A stretch of DNA of 45,673 nt from an uncultured Flavobacteriales bacterium (lineage in GTDB: Bacteria; Bacteroidota; Bacteroidia; Flavobacteriales_D; Parvicellaceae), in NCBI GenBank assembly GCA_913042175.1, contig CAJWIX010000008.1:1-45673 (forward strand). The letters run 5' to 3'. Shown piece by piece: positions 1-9,846 of this stretch (positions are counted from its first letter, which is position 1; every line of letters begins with the position of its first letter). The notes beneath the pieces were generated by a model. The model did no database searches, was not told the origin of the DNA, and saw only the letters and a list, made by a program, of their open reading frames with translations. Position numbers and translations under genes: made by a program.

Positions 1-347
1 GATGTATTGTGCATGGTGCAAGCATCGGAAAAAATGCTTTAATTGGCATGAATGCTGTTATAATGGATGATGCTCAAATTGGTGAAAATAGTATTGTAGG
101 CGCATTGAGTTTTGTAAAAGCAGAAATGGTAATTCCTAATCGCAAAGTTGTTTCCGGTAATCCAGGTAGAATCATTAAATCAGTAAGTGATGAAATGATA
201 GATTGGAAAACTAATGGAACTAAATTATATCAAAAGCTTCCTTATGAATGTCACGCTCATTTACGAAAAACTACGTCTTTAAAATCTCCAAAAAACCAAA
301 TTAATGAAGATATTACTTCTTATAAATCCTGGAAAAAAACAAACTGA
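1..347 (+). CDS. Hexapeptide-repeat acyltransferase / gamma-carbonic anhydrase-like (PaaY/CaiE-like), 5' truncated by window
   Basis: Left-handed beta-helix repeats (GASIGKNALIGMNAVIMDDAQIGENSIVGALSFV..., SGNPGRIIK); frame open to the window edge (CIVHGAS...). Confidence 0.8.
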   Translation, partial: CIVHGASIGKNALIGMNAVIMDDAQIGENSIVGALSFVKAEMVIPNRKVVSGNPGRIIKSVSDEMIDWKTNGTKLYQKLPYECHAHLRKTTSLKSPKNQINEDITSYKSWKKTN

Positions 348-546
348 ACACCTTCCTAAAGAATAGGGTGATTTTCTATAGAATTGACGTACTCTATCCT
401 TTTTACTTCTGGAAACACTTCAGAATGCTGAAAAATCATTTCTTTAAACATCATTTCTTAAATGAGAAAAAGTATAAACTTTCCCTTTATGATACTTAAA
501 GGCTTATTCTGAATTCAATATATGTTAATCAGTAGCAGGATGAGCC

Positions 547-1911
547 TTAAGTACCTATTGCATTCATCATATCCTGCAGCGTAATGATATGCTTTTTGTC
601 TTTTCCTAAATTCACAAGGACTGCTCTATTTTCATTGTTGAATAACTTAGATAGATCATTGATAGAAAAATTTCCATCCACTTCTGGGAACGGTTCTTCC
701 ATAATTTGTTTTACGGGAAATTCCTTAATCATAGGATCATCTAGGATTTTTTGAAAAATGTTATGATCTGAAATAGAACCCACTGATTTTCCATTTTCAA
801 ATACAGGAACTTGTGAAATTTCAAATTGTTTCATTTCAACCATTACTTTTGATAGCGGATCGTTAACGTCAGCCGTGATCAATCTTTTGCCGTTGTGATG
901 AGCTACTATTTCAGAAGCTTTTGTCTTTTCTTCTTCTAAGAATCCTCTCTCTCTCATCCAATCATCGTTATACATCTTCCCAATATACCGGCTCCCTGAG
1001 TCGTGAAGTAAAACAACCACAACATCATCTTTACTAAAATTGTGTTTTAGTTGAAGTACTCCTTTTACAGCTGCACCGCAAGAATTTCCAGCAAAAATCC
1101 CTTCTTCTCTTGCCATTTTTCTAGTGTAAACAGCAGCATCTTTATCTGTCACCTTTTCAAAATGATCAATCAATTTAAAATCAACATTTTCAGGTAATAT
1201 ATCCTCTCCTATTCCTTCAGTAATATACGGGTAAATTTCATTTTCATCAAAAATACCGGTTTCGTGATATTTCTTAAATACCGAACCATAAGTATCAATT
1301 CCCCATACTTTAATTGCAGGGTTTTTTTCCTTTAAATATTTGGCAACACCTGAAATGGTACCTCCTGTACCAACACCGACCACGAAATGTGTTATTTTCC
1401 CCTCAGTTTGTTCCCATATTTCTGGACCAGTAGTCTCATAATGTGCAATCCTATTTGACAAATTATCATATTGATTAACATACCAACTATTTGGGGTTTC
1501 TTCAGCTAATCTTCTAGATACTGAATAGTATGACCTAGGGTCATCAGGTTCTACAGCTGTTGGACACACAATAACTTCAGCTCCAACTGCACGAAGTATA
1601 TCAAATTTCTCTTTTGATTGTTTATCAGTGGAAACACAAATCAATTTATATCCTTTTACGATGGCAGCTAAAGCTAAACCCATTCCCGTATTTCCTGATG
1701 TTCCTTCCACAATAGTTCCTCCAGGTTTTAATCTGCCATCAGATTCCGCATCTTCAACCATTTTTAAAGCCATTCTATCTTTTACGGAACTTCCAGGATT
1801 AAAGTACTCTACCTTAGCAAGCACTGTTGCCTCAATTTCTTTAGTTATTTTATTCAACCTAACCATTGGTGTGTTCCCAATAGTTTCAAGAATATTGTTA
1901 GCAATTTTCAT
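547..1911 (-). CDS. Pyridoxal-phosphate cystathionine beta-synthase / cysteine synthase with C-terminal CBS domain pair
   Basis: NTPMVRLNKI, SSVKDRMAL, EGTSGNTGMGLA, GTGGTISG motifs and CBS pair; likely start MKIANNILETIGNTP at 1911 rather than the ORF start 1947. Confidence 0.9.
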   Translation of the reverse strand: MKIANNILETIGNTPMVRLNKITKEIEATVLAKVEYFNPGSSVKDRMALKMVEDAESDGRLKPGGTIVEGTSGNTGMGLALAAIVKGYKLICVSTDKQSKEKFDILRAVGAEVIVCPTAVEPDDPRSYYSVSRRLAEETPNSWYVNQYDNLSNRIAHYETTGPEIWEQTEGKITHFVVGVGTGGTISGVAKYLKEKNPAIKVWGIDTYGSVFKKYHETGIFDENEIYPYITEGIGEDILPENVDFKLIDHFEKVTDKDAAVYTRKMAREEGIFAGNSCGAAVKGVLQLKHNFSKDDVVVVLLHDSGSRYIGKMYNDDWMRERGFLEEEKTKASEIVAHHNGKRLITADVNDPLSKVMVEMKQFEISQVPVFENGKSVGSISDHNIFQKILDDPMIKEFPVKQIMEEPFPEVDGNFSINDLSKLFNNENRAVLVNLGKDKKHIITLQDMMNAIGT

Positions 1912-1926
1912 ACATTTTATTTTTTG

Positions 1927-1934
1927 CAAATGTA
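1927..1934 (-). promoter_or_regulatory. -7 box TACATTTG for the CBS/cysteine synthase gene
   Basis: Exact TAnnTTTG on the minus strand 15 nt upstream of ATG 1911. Confidence 0.5.
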
Positions 1935-1968
1935 GAAAATAGGTCAAGTTTTAGAAAAAAAAATCAAG

Positions 1969-2289
1969 TTATATCTCCATCAAAGCGTTGAGACTATCCA
2001 TCTTAGAAGAAAATAATTTATCAGAACCACATTTTAACATGGTAGGATCAGAAAAAAAAGATTGCATATTTTCCTCAATAGAATTTCTCTTTAACATCAA
2101 CTCAATATTTGAACCATTTTGTTCTATTTGAGTAATTAGCTCTAAATAACTATTAATCTCATTTGCGTAATCATCTAAAAAAGCTTGACATGGAGGATCT
2201 AAGCTAGGCGCTTTTGAAGAAGCCTCTTCAGGACTACTACATGAGTAAAAAACAAATGTGACAAATAATATTTTAAGGAAAAATTTCAA
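1969..2289 (-). CDS. Small putative lipoprotein of unknown function
   Basis: Signal peptide with lipobox-like FVFYSC|SSPEEA; 2 nt downstream of the 2291-4672 gene on the same strand. Confidence 0.6.
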   Translation of the reverse strand: MKFFLKILFVTFVFYSCSSPEEASSKAPSLDPPCQAFLDDYANEINSYLELITQIEQNGSNIELMLKRNSIEENMQSFFSDPTMLKCGSDKLFSSKMDSLNALMEI

Positions 2290-2290
2290 G

Positions 2291-4672
2291 TTACTTTCCT
2301 AATAGATTTAACGCTTCCCTAGAAGTTATTATGTTTTGTTTGAACTCTCCTACTATAAAGCAATCTTCTAATCCTCTACTTGCAATTTTATCTCTGAAGG
2401 CCATAGCAGCTTCATATGAATCAAGTTTACCCACATAATACCTTGTAAAACCACTAACAACATCTCTTTTTGGAAGAACGTTACCAATATCTAAGAAAAT
2501 ATCTAAGTAATCTGTTGGCACTTTTTCTTTAAATGCACCTACTTGAATTCTAAACTTAATCAAACTTGGATCTACTGCATTGGTTGAAGGAGTTGAACTA
2601 ACTGATAAATCTTCAACCACGCCTGGTTGCACTTCAAATCCTGCTTCTCTCAAGGTAACTCTTTTACCGTCTTTAAATGCTACAATGAAAGCATCATTAT
2701 ATCCAGAAGTAGTTAAATTAACTTTATGGGTTGCTGCCTTGGCTTTATCGGTATAGGAACCAGAGAAATAACGGTATAATCCATCATCTCCACGAACAGA
2801 AACAACATCAGGTAAATCACCAAACACTGATTTACTTATTTTTCTACTAAACGCACCAATCTGAATTCTAAATGATGCCAATTGAGTTTCAGGATCAATA
2901 ACTGGTACAAATTCTTCTACAATAGCTGTATCTGTATTAGATTCATTTTCTATTGGTAATTCTTCTTCTGTTTCTTCTGCAACATTAGACTCAGCAATTA
3001 TTTCATCCACATCTACAGGAGTAATTTCATCCTGATCGTTAATTTCAACAACACCTTGCACCTCAACGCTATCATTTTCTAATTCTTTAATTACATCAGC
3101 AACAATATTGGGATCATACCCTCCCATTACATATAATATTGAATCGCCAGATTCTTTAACTTGAAAATCTCTGTTAGCTAATTTTTTCCATAATTCATTT
3201 GGTGAAACACCTTGAATATCAGAACCAATTACGATGTAAAGTTCTTTAGATTTTGGTGTTAAATTTCTAGTATCAATTAGTGTTTTAAGCGATCTAGGAT
3301 CTGAACCCCATGTCCTATGTAAAGTATCCCATTGAGAAAACTCCCCAATTGAATCTTTGTATCTTCTATAATTCTCAATATGGTCATCATCAGTCATTGT
3401 AACCCCATTGATATCAACCAAGGCACCTTCCAATGATAATAGTTCATCATCAAAACTATTGGCTACACCATCAATATCATCATCCAAAGGACATCCATAT
3501 TCATCCACTTCCACTCCTTGTGGAGTATTGGGACATTTATCCATGTGATCAACAATTAAATCACCATCCGTATCCTCAGCATCTTCTCTGTAATACTTCT
3601 CTGAATCCTCATCAATAATATCAACTTTTGGTTTCTTTTTAGATTTTATATTGAAGTCATAACACATAGCTATATGAGTATATAACATCTTATCATTCCT
3701 TGCATCCCCAATTCTATTTCCTAAACTTTCACTTGTAACACCATCAATCAAATCAGTAAATGTAAAATGGACAGAAGATCCCACTCTAAACTTAAGTCTT
3801 TCTCCCACATGAAAATTGGCACCCAACTCTAATGGAATACCAAAAGTTCTTTCTTGATATTTTCCAAATCCATCAAAGTTTTGCTCCCTTATATCTGATT
3901 CATAAGTATAATCTCTAACTAAGTCAACGGCATTATCGGCATTAGGGTCATTTTCTGCCATATCTTTAATGGTGCCATCAGACCAATAATGATAGGTGTT
4001 TCCGTTAGCGTCTTGTAAATCTGTTTTGGATAAAAACTCAATAGACTCTAAACCAACATGAATGTAAGGTTCAACATTTCTACCTTTTTTCAAAAAGTGA
4101 TTAAAATTATAATTGATAGTTACACCACCAGTAGTAATGTTGGAGTTGAAATTTAAATTTCTGGTCAGTGTTCTCTCATTTGCACTTATTTGACCAAAAA
4201 GAACATAAAAACCTAAATCTAAAAAGTCGTTCAATGGATTTATTAATCTTAAAGTTGTAGCTAGTCTACTTACCATAGGATGGTATCCACGATGATTCGA
4301 ACCAATATCACCATAAAAAGTAAGCATACCTGTACCTAAGCTTAACTGGGGTTTAAAAAGAAACTCATCAGTAGGCGTTTCCTCATCTTCAATCAATTCA
4401 TTAGAAAAAGTAGTTGAATTAATTTCTTCATCTGAAGGTGCTGATTCTATAGTAGTATTATCTACTCCCGTTGAATCGGGTGATTCTTTTAATGGAGCAA
4501 TAGAATCTACTGGATTAGAAAGCGCATCATTGGACAGCGAATCCATAGATGGATTTCCTAAACTATCTGCAACCTGTGCATTTAAACTGCAAGTTAAACA
4601 CAAGGTCAACATGAAAATCATATACCTAAAACGCAATATCATCAGGGAAACTTTATACGTCACTAGCCTCAT
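2291..4672 (-). CDS. Outer-membrane beta-barrel protein with TSP3-type Ca-binding motif and two SPOR-like repeats
   Basis: Signal peptide (CLTCSLNAQ); DTDGDLIVDHMDKCPNTPQGVEVDEYGCP; two C-terminal repeats FRIQIGAFSRKI... and FRIQVGAFKEKV... typical of SPOR-like domains. Confidence 0.75.
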   Translation of the reverse strand: MRLVTYKVSLMILRFRYMIFMLTLCLTCSLNAQVADSLGNPSMDSLSNDALSNPVDSIAPLKESPDSTGVDNTTIESAPSDEEINSTTFSNELIEDEETPTDEFLFKPQLSLGTGMLTFYGDIGSNHRGYHPMVSRLATTLRLINPLNDFLDLGFYVLFGQISANERTLTRNLNFNSNITTGGVTINYNFNHFLKKGRNVEPYIHVGLESIEFLSKTDLQDANGNTYHYWSDGTIKDMAENDPNADNAVDLVRDYTYESDIREQNFDGFGKYQERTFGIPLELGANFHVGERLKFRVGSSVHFTFTDLIDGVTSESLGNRIGDARNDKMLYTHIAMCYDFNIKSKKKPKVDIIDEDSEKYYREDAEDTDGDLIVDHMDKCPNTPQGVEVDEYGCPLDDDIDGVANSFDDELLSLEGALVDINGVTMTDDDHIENYRRYKDSIGEFSQWDTLHRTWGSDPRSLKTLIDTRNLTPKSKELYIVIGSDIQGVSPNELWKKLANRDFQVKESGDSILYVMGGYDPNIVADVIKELENDSVEVQGVVEINDQDEITPVDVDEIIAESNVAEETEEELPIENESNTDTAIVEEFVPVIDPETQLASFRIQIGAFSRKISKSVFGDLPDVVSVRGDDGLYRYFSGSYTDKAKAATHKVNLTTSGYNDAFIVAFKDGKRVTLREAGFEVQPGVVEDLSVSSTPSTNAVDPSLIKFRIQVGAFKEKVPTDYLDIFLDIGNVLPKRDVVSGFTRYYVGKLDSYEAAMAFRDKIASRGLEDCFIVGEFKQNIITSREALNLLGK

Positions 4673-4774
4673 ATAGTTTCTAAATATACATCAATTTACA
4701 CAATTTTAATTTTTCTACCTCTATAAATAGTAACGAAATGATTGTAGTTCCTATCTTAGCTTAAAATTTAAAAC

Positions 4775-5542
4775 ATGTCAGAAAATAATGGTTATGTTAG
4801 TCACACGGTAAATGAAATTGGAATTTCTACCATCACTTTTTTTCACCCTCAGAGCAATTCATTGCCATCTAATTTACTTGATGAATTAGCTACCACTATT
4901 GAACATGCTGGACAAGATGACAATGTCAAGGTAATTAAACTCCAATCTGGTGGTGATAGAACATTTTGTGCGGGAGCAAGCTTTGATGAATTACAGGCCA
5001 TTCAAAATATTGAAGAAGGCATTGCTTTTTTCTCTGGTTTTGCAAAAGTAATTAATGCGGCTAGAAAGTGCCCTAAGATAATTATAGGTAGAGTCCAAGG
5101 GAAAGCAGTGGGCGGAGGAGTAGGTATGGCTAGTGCTGTAGACTACTGTTTTGCTACAAAATATGCCTCTGTAAAATTAAGTGAGTTAGCCATTGGTATT
5201 GGTCCATTTGTTGTAGGCCCTGCAGTAGAACGCAAAATGGGCTTATCTGCTATGAGTACTTTAGCTATTAATGCAACTGAATGGTTTAGTGCTGATTGGG
5301 CTCAAGAAAAAGGATTATATTCTTCTGTTTCAGAAACTACTGAGGAAATGGATGCTGAAGTTGATGCATTGTGTGAAAAAATTGCTACGTCTCATGATAA
5401 AGCAACAAAAGAATTAAAGAAAATATTTTGGGAAGGAACTGAGCATTGGGATGATTTATTATCAGAAAGAGCTAAAATTTCTGGTGAATTAATTCTTTCT
5501 AATTTCTCTAAAGAAGCTATAGCAAAAATCAAGGGGAAATGA
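4775..5542 (+). CDS. Enoyl-CoA hydratase/isomerase family protein
   Basis: Crotonase motifs (DRTFCAGASFDEL, GRVQGKAVGGGVGMASAVDYCFA). Confidence 0.88.
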   Translation: MSENNGYVSHTVNEIGISTITFFHPQSNSLPSNLLDELATTIEHAGQDDNVKVIKLQSGGDRTFCAGASFDELQAIQNIEEGIAFFSGFAKVINAARKCPKIIIGRVQGKAVGGGVGMASAVDYCFATKYASVKLSELAIGIGPFVVGPAVERKMGLSAMSTLAINATEWFSADWAQEKGLYSSVSETTEEMDAEVDALCEKIATSHDKATKELKKIFWEGTEHWDDLLSERAKISGELILSNFSKEAIAKIKGK

Positions 5543-6576
5543 GTCTAAAATTCCCTGAAATATTTTTTGGGAATATAAACCAATATTCATCTAAATTAGA
5601 TTTATCAAACGACAGCAAAAGAATATTTCTGATAGCTGATGAAAATACGAAATCATGTATTGATCGTATTGAAATTAATTCTTTGAAAGATGGAAAATTG
5701 TGCATTTTAGGTGCAGGTGAAGAACATAAAAATCTAAGCCAGATTGAAACAATTTGGTCTTTTTTAAATAGACATCAAGCAAGCCGAAATGATCATGTAT
5801 ATATTATTGGTGGAGGAGTAATTTGTGATATGGGGGCTTTTGCAGCATCCACATATAAAAGGGGAGTTCCTTTTAGTTTAGTTCCAACCTCTTTACTTGC
5901 AATGGTAGATGCATCGGTTGGAGGAAAGACAGGATTTAATTTCAATAATCTAAAAAACAACATAGGAACTTTCTCTCAACCTACAGCCATATACTGTGAT
6001 TCTCAATTTTTAAATTCATTAAAAATGGATGAAAAAATGGCTGGGATGGCAGAAGTTTATAAACATGCTATAATTGGAGATCGAGAACTTTGGAACTATT
6101 TATCCAACAATTCTATAGAAACACTTGATTTTGAAACCATCATAAAAAAATCTACTCAATTAAAATACAATATTGTTAAAAGAGATCCATTTGAATCTAA
6201 TGAAAGAAAAAAATTAAATCTGGGACACACTGTTGGTCATGCCATTGAATCTTATTTACTCAATAAAAATACATCAACATTACATGGATTTGCCATTGCT
6301 TATGGGATGATTTTGGAAGCTTTTATTTCCTATAAAATAGGACATAGCACAAAGAGTATAGCTGAAGAAATAAAAGTTGAGTTAACCCGTTTTTTTAAAC
6401 ATTTTATTGAATTCAACATTGACATTGACCACGTTATTGATCTCATGCTGAATGATAAAAAAAACAATACAAGTAAGATCAATTTTTCTTTACCTAAAGA
6501 TATTGGGGAAGTTCAAATAGATGTAGAACTTGGTAAAAACGAAGTTCAAGCAATACTTAAAGAATTTAATATTTAA
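5539..6576 (+). CDS. aroB: 3-dehydroquinate synthase
   Basis: GGGVICDMGAFAASTYKRGVPFSLVPTSLLAMVDASVGGKTGFN; ...NLGHTVGHAIE; ATGA overlap with upstream gene. Confidence 0.93.
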   Translation: MSLKFPEIFFGNINQYSSKLDLSNDSKRIFLIADENTKSCIDRIEINSLKDGKLCILGAGEEHKNLSQIETIWSFLNRHQASRNDHVYIIGGGVICDMGAFAASTYKRGVPFSLVPTSLLAMVDASVGGKTGFNFNNLKNNIGTFSQPTAIYCDSQFLNSLKMDEKMAGMAEVYKHAIIGDRELWNYLSNNSIETLDFETIIKKSTQLKYNIVKRDPFESNERKKLNLGHTVGHAIESYLLNKNTSTLHGFAIAYGMILEAFISYKIGHSTKSIAEEIKVELTRFFKHFIEFNIDIDHVIDLMLNDKKNNTSKINFSLPKDIGEVQIDVELGKNEVQAILKEFNI

Positions 6577-7799
6577 TGATTGAGTTAAACGCTTTATCTA
6601 ACCAAATTGCTGGAAAAGTTCAGCTGTCTTCTTCCAAAAGCATTAGCAATAGATTACTTATTCTTAGCGCAATGGCTAAGAACAACTTAAAACTCTCCAA
6701 CCTGTCGGATGCTGATGACACTAAATTACTTGATCAAATTTTATCCAAACCCTGTTTAGATAATGCAATTGATTGTCACCATGCAGGTACCACATTTCGT
6801 TTTTTAACCGCATATCTCTCTACAAAAGAGGGTTTATTCAAACTTTGTGGAAGCGAAAGGATGCATCAACGTCCAATAGCTCCACTAGTTGACGCCATTA
6901 ACCAAATTGGTGGGGATGTAGCATACTTAGAAAAAAAAGGATTTCCTCCTCTGCTTATAAGGGGAAAACAAATAAAAGGTGGCGAAATCAGCATTACTGG
7001 AGATGTAAGTAGTCAATTTATTTCTGCATTATTAATGATTGCTCCAACCCTTGAAAAAGGGTTAAAATTAACCATAACACCCCCTATTCTTTCAAGGCCA
7101 TATATTCAAATGACACTTTCATTAATGAAAAAAGTGGGCATCAAACACGCTTGGGAAAACAACACGATCATTATTTCCAATCAAACATATAATGAAATTG
7201 ATTTTACCGTAGAAAATGACTGGAGCAGTTCCTCTTTTATATATAGCTTAGCATCTCTATCACACAAATCAACTATTGAAATCCCTCATCTATTTGAAGA
7301 TTCATTGCAGGGTGATGCTTTTGTTAGCGAACTGTATGAAAATTTAGGCGTTAAAACTTCTTATACCCATGGTGGGATATCAATCCAAAAAACAGATTTT
7401 CAGCAAGAAAAATTAGCGTTTGATTTAGCTGACTATCCTGACTTAGCACTCCCCTTTGCTGTTTCATGTGTAGGCTTAGGCATAGAAACTCACCTTACTG
7501 GATTAGAAAGTTTAAAGCTAAAAGAATCGGACAGACTTTTAACTCTTCAAAAAGAACTTTCAAAGTTTAATGTTATATGCGAAGTGGATAACCATTCTAT
7601 TTTTATTCCTAAAAAACAAAACATAAACTACAACAATGAATTAATTCAAACTCATCATGACCATAGAATTCCAATGAGTATAGCTCCACTTTGTATGAAA
7701 GTTGGACCTATCCGTTTTGATGATGAACATGTAGTTAATAAATCTTACCCTTCTTTTTGGAAAGACATGGAAACCTTAGGCTTATCTGTTAAGCGTTAG
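6576..7799 (+). CDS. aroA: 3-phosphoshikimate 1-carboxyvinyltransferase (EPSP synthase)
   Basis: SSSKSISNRLLIL, HAGTTFRFLTAYL, LKLKESDRLL, HDHRIPMS; TAATG junction with aroB. Confidence 0.93.
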   Translation: MIELNALSNQIAGKVQLSSSKSISNRLLILSAMAKNNLKLSNLSDADDTKLLDQILSKPCLDNAIDCHHAGTTFRFLTAYLSTKEGLFKLCGSERMHQRPIAPLVDAINQIGGDVAYLEKKGFPPLLIRGKQIKGGEISITGDVSSQFISALLMIAPTLEKGLKLTITPPILSRPYIQMTLSLMKKVGIKHAWENNTIIISNQTYNEIDFTVENDWSSSSFIYSLASLSHKSTIEIPHLFEDSLQGDAFVSELYENLGVKTSYTHGGISIQKTDFQQEKLAFDLADYPDLALPFAVSCVGLGIETHLTGLESLKLKESDRLLTLQKELSKFNVICEVDNHSIFIPKKQNINYNNELIQTHHDHRIPMSIAPLCMKVGPIRFDDEHVVNKSYPSFWKDMETLGLSVKR

Positions 7800-8535
7800 T
7801 ATCTCGACTCATTTCATAAAGAGCAATTGCTGTTGCAACAGACACATTAAGTGAATCAATTGTCCCTTTCATTGGAACTTTATAGACTTCATTGGACAGT
7901 TTTAATAATTGCTGATTAATGCCATCTTCTTCACTTCCCATTATCAAAGCTTTTGGACCATTGTATTTATATTGATTAATTGATTTTTTAGCTTTTTCTG
8001 AAATAGCATAAATCTTTAATCCAGAACCCATTAAAAATTCCACGGCTGAAGATAAATGATGAACTTTACAAACAGGTACTTTGTAGAGTGCCCCAGCCGA
8101 TGTTTTGATGGCATCACTTGTAATTAAAGCTGATTCTTTCGCAGGAATTACAATTGCATTTACCCCCATACATTCTGCCGTTCGACATATTGCCCCGAAA
8201 TTTCTTACATCTTTTACTCTGTCTAATACCAACACAAAAGGATCTTGGCCTTTCTCGTAAATTTGTTGTATCAGAAAATCAATTTGATGATATGGTAAAG
8301 GAGATATCATGGCAATGACCCCTTGATGGTTTTTTTTAACCATATGATTAAGCTTTTGCACAGGCACACGCTGATATAGAATTTTTTCCTTTTTCAACGC
8401 ATCCATTAATGCTGTAAATAGTTCTCCTTTAGCCCCTTGCTGAACCAGTACTTTATTGAGTGTCTTGCCCTCTGAGATGGCTTCTAACACTGCTCTTATA
8501 CCATATATGATGTCTTGTTGTTTATTGCTTTTCAT
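7789..8535 (-). CDS. rlmB: 23S rRNA (guanosine-2'-O)-methyltransferase RlmB (SpoU/TrmH family)
   Basis: IIYGIRAVLEAI; DRVKDVRNFGAICRTAECMGVNAIV; MGSEEDGI; SLNVSVATAIALYE. ATG at 8535 overlaps the GWxTD gene stop (ATGA). Confidence 0.92.
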   Translation of the reverse strand: MKSNKQQDIIYGIRAVLEAISEGKTLNKVLVQQGAKGELFTALMDALKKEKILYQRVPVQKLNHMVKKNHQGVIAMISPLPYHQIDFLIQQIYEKGQDPFVLVLDRVKDVRNFGAICRTAECMGVNAIVIPAKESALITSDAIKTSAGALYKVPVCKVHHLSSAVEFLMGSGLKIYAISEKAKKSINQYKYNGPKALIMGSEEDGINQQLLKLSNEVYKVPMKGTIDSLNVSVATAIALYEMSRDTNA

Positions 8536-9836
8536 TGTACGATGTAAACTTTTCCTTTTCTCCATGATTCAACAGCCCTATACCAGGACGATTTGTAGGA
8601 GTAATTTCTGTCTAACTCATAATCATTCATTGAAAATGGATTAGAAACTCTATCAAATGTAAATTTTAGCCCTCCTCCAGAAGATTGAATTCGCATGGGA
8701 TCATTAATTGAATTATACGCATTTATGTTGGCATTGCTTTGTTGGCCGTAATACCACACCTCTGCATTTTTGGTTTTTCTCACATAGCTTGGAGGACCAA
8801 AAATTATACTAATCATACCCCTATCTGTTTTCCAGCCTTCTACATGTGAAGTAAACATTTCATTGGCTTTTTCTACCCTTGAATAATAGGTTTTAATTAA
8901 ACTCCTAGCACGTTCCATGGAAGATGTTCTTGATAGCCAAAATTGATCAACTGTGTTTTTGGCATTTTCACCATTTTGCAATTTCAGATATTCATCACTT
9001 GTACATAAAAACCGAAGTGGTGGTATTAACTGTCTTGGACGCTTCAAATATGGAAAATCGCGGTCAAAGTTAAAAAGAGAAAAACCTTGGTTGCTCATTG
9101 TGTCAAGCTGAAAATAAACAAAACCATCTTCTGGTAAATTTATATCTACATGGTGATCAAAATCAAAAATCTTGCAATAGGAAGTTTTCCTTGGGAAGGT
9201 TTGCCTTTTTGCTTTACTAAATGGAGGCATAGCAATAGGGAAAATCGTATTATTATAATTCATGAAAATTTGCCTATTGGACAAGTACTTATTGTGCAGC
9301 CTGATAACCTGAGATCCTTTGAAAAAATTATTCATTAATATATTTCCCGAGGTGTCTTTTAAAAGATAAAATTGCCTGTTAAAAATGTCTTTTTTGTTAA
9401 CGTCAACTAGTTTCTCATAAGTTCTTAATCTGTTTATGTCAGAAAGTGACAATTTAAGCTTTGCCTTATTGTTTATTGGAAGCTGAAAAAACAAATTGGT
9501 ATCTATATAATCCTTCTTTTGTTTTGTGTAAAAATCTTTCCATAAGATTGAACCCGAATCAATTAGTGTTTTACCTGTTTCATTGTATAAAGCGTAGGCT
9601 AATTTTAAATTAGCATTAAATGGTTTTGACCTATCATTTCGAGTATAGAGAATATCCTCAGTTTTTAACTTAAAATAAATGGTGGATTCATTATCCGAAT
9701 GATGAAAAATAGAAAATTCTGGTTTCATGGCAATAGCCATTTTTGGATCAATATCATAACTAGCGTCTTCTATTGTAACACAACCCAAAAGAATTAATAA
9801 CGAAAAAATAAATGAGACCTTTAAAGAACTATGCAT
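8532..9836 (-). CDS. GWxTD domain-containing lipoprotein
   Basis: VEGWKTDRGMISIIFGPPSYVRKTKNAEVWYYG; lipobox-type signal FSLLILLGC at the MHSSLKV start (9836). Confidence 0.8.
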   Translation of the reverse strand: MHSSLKVSFIFSLLILLGCVTIEDASYDIDPKMAIAMKPEFSIFHHSDNESTIYFKLKTEDILYTRNDRSKPFNANLKLAYALYNETGKTLIDSGSILWKDFYTKQKKDYIDTNLFFQLPINNKAKLKLSLSDINRLRTYEKLVDVNKKDIFNRQFYLLKDTSGNILMNNFFKGSQVIRLHNKYLSNRQIFMNYNNTIFPIAMPPFSKAKRQTFPRKTSYCKIFDFDHHVDINLPEDGFVYFQLDTMSNQGFSLFNFDRDFPYLKRPRQLIPPLRFLCTSDEYLKLQNGENAKNTVDQFWLSRTSSMERARSLIKTYYSRVEKANEMFTSHVEGWKTDRGMISIIFGPPSYVRKTKNAEVWYYGQQSNANINAYNSINDPMRIQSSGGGLKFTFDRVSNPFSMNDYELDRNYSYKSSWYRAVESWRKGKVYIVQ

Positions 9837-9846
9837 GGGAAAATAA

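Noticed and set aside
349-377. CACCttCCTA-aagaa-TAGGGTG as intrinsic terminator of the PaaY-like gene
   Set aside because: Stem needs a bulge and the T-run is short; also overlaps the candidate minus-strand ORF. Not strong enough to list.
1628-1942. 104-aa plus-strand ORF opposite the CBS/cysteine synthase gene
   Set aside because: Antisense to a strongly supported enzyme gene; low-complexity translation with no recognisable motif.
3433-3618. His-rich 61-aa plus-strand ORF
   Set aside because: Reverse complement of the Asp/Gly-rich TSP3 coding region; His richness is a by-product of GAT codons read antisense.
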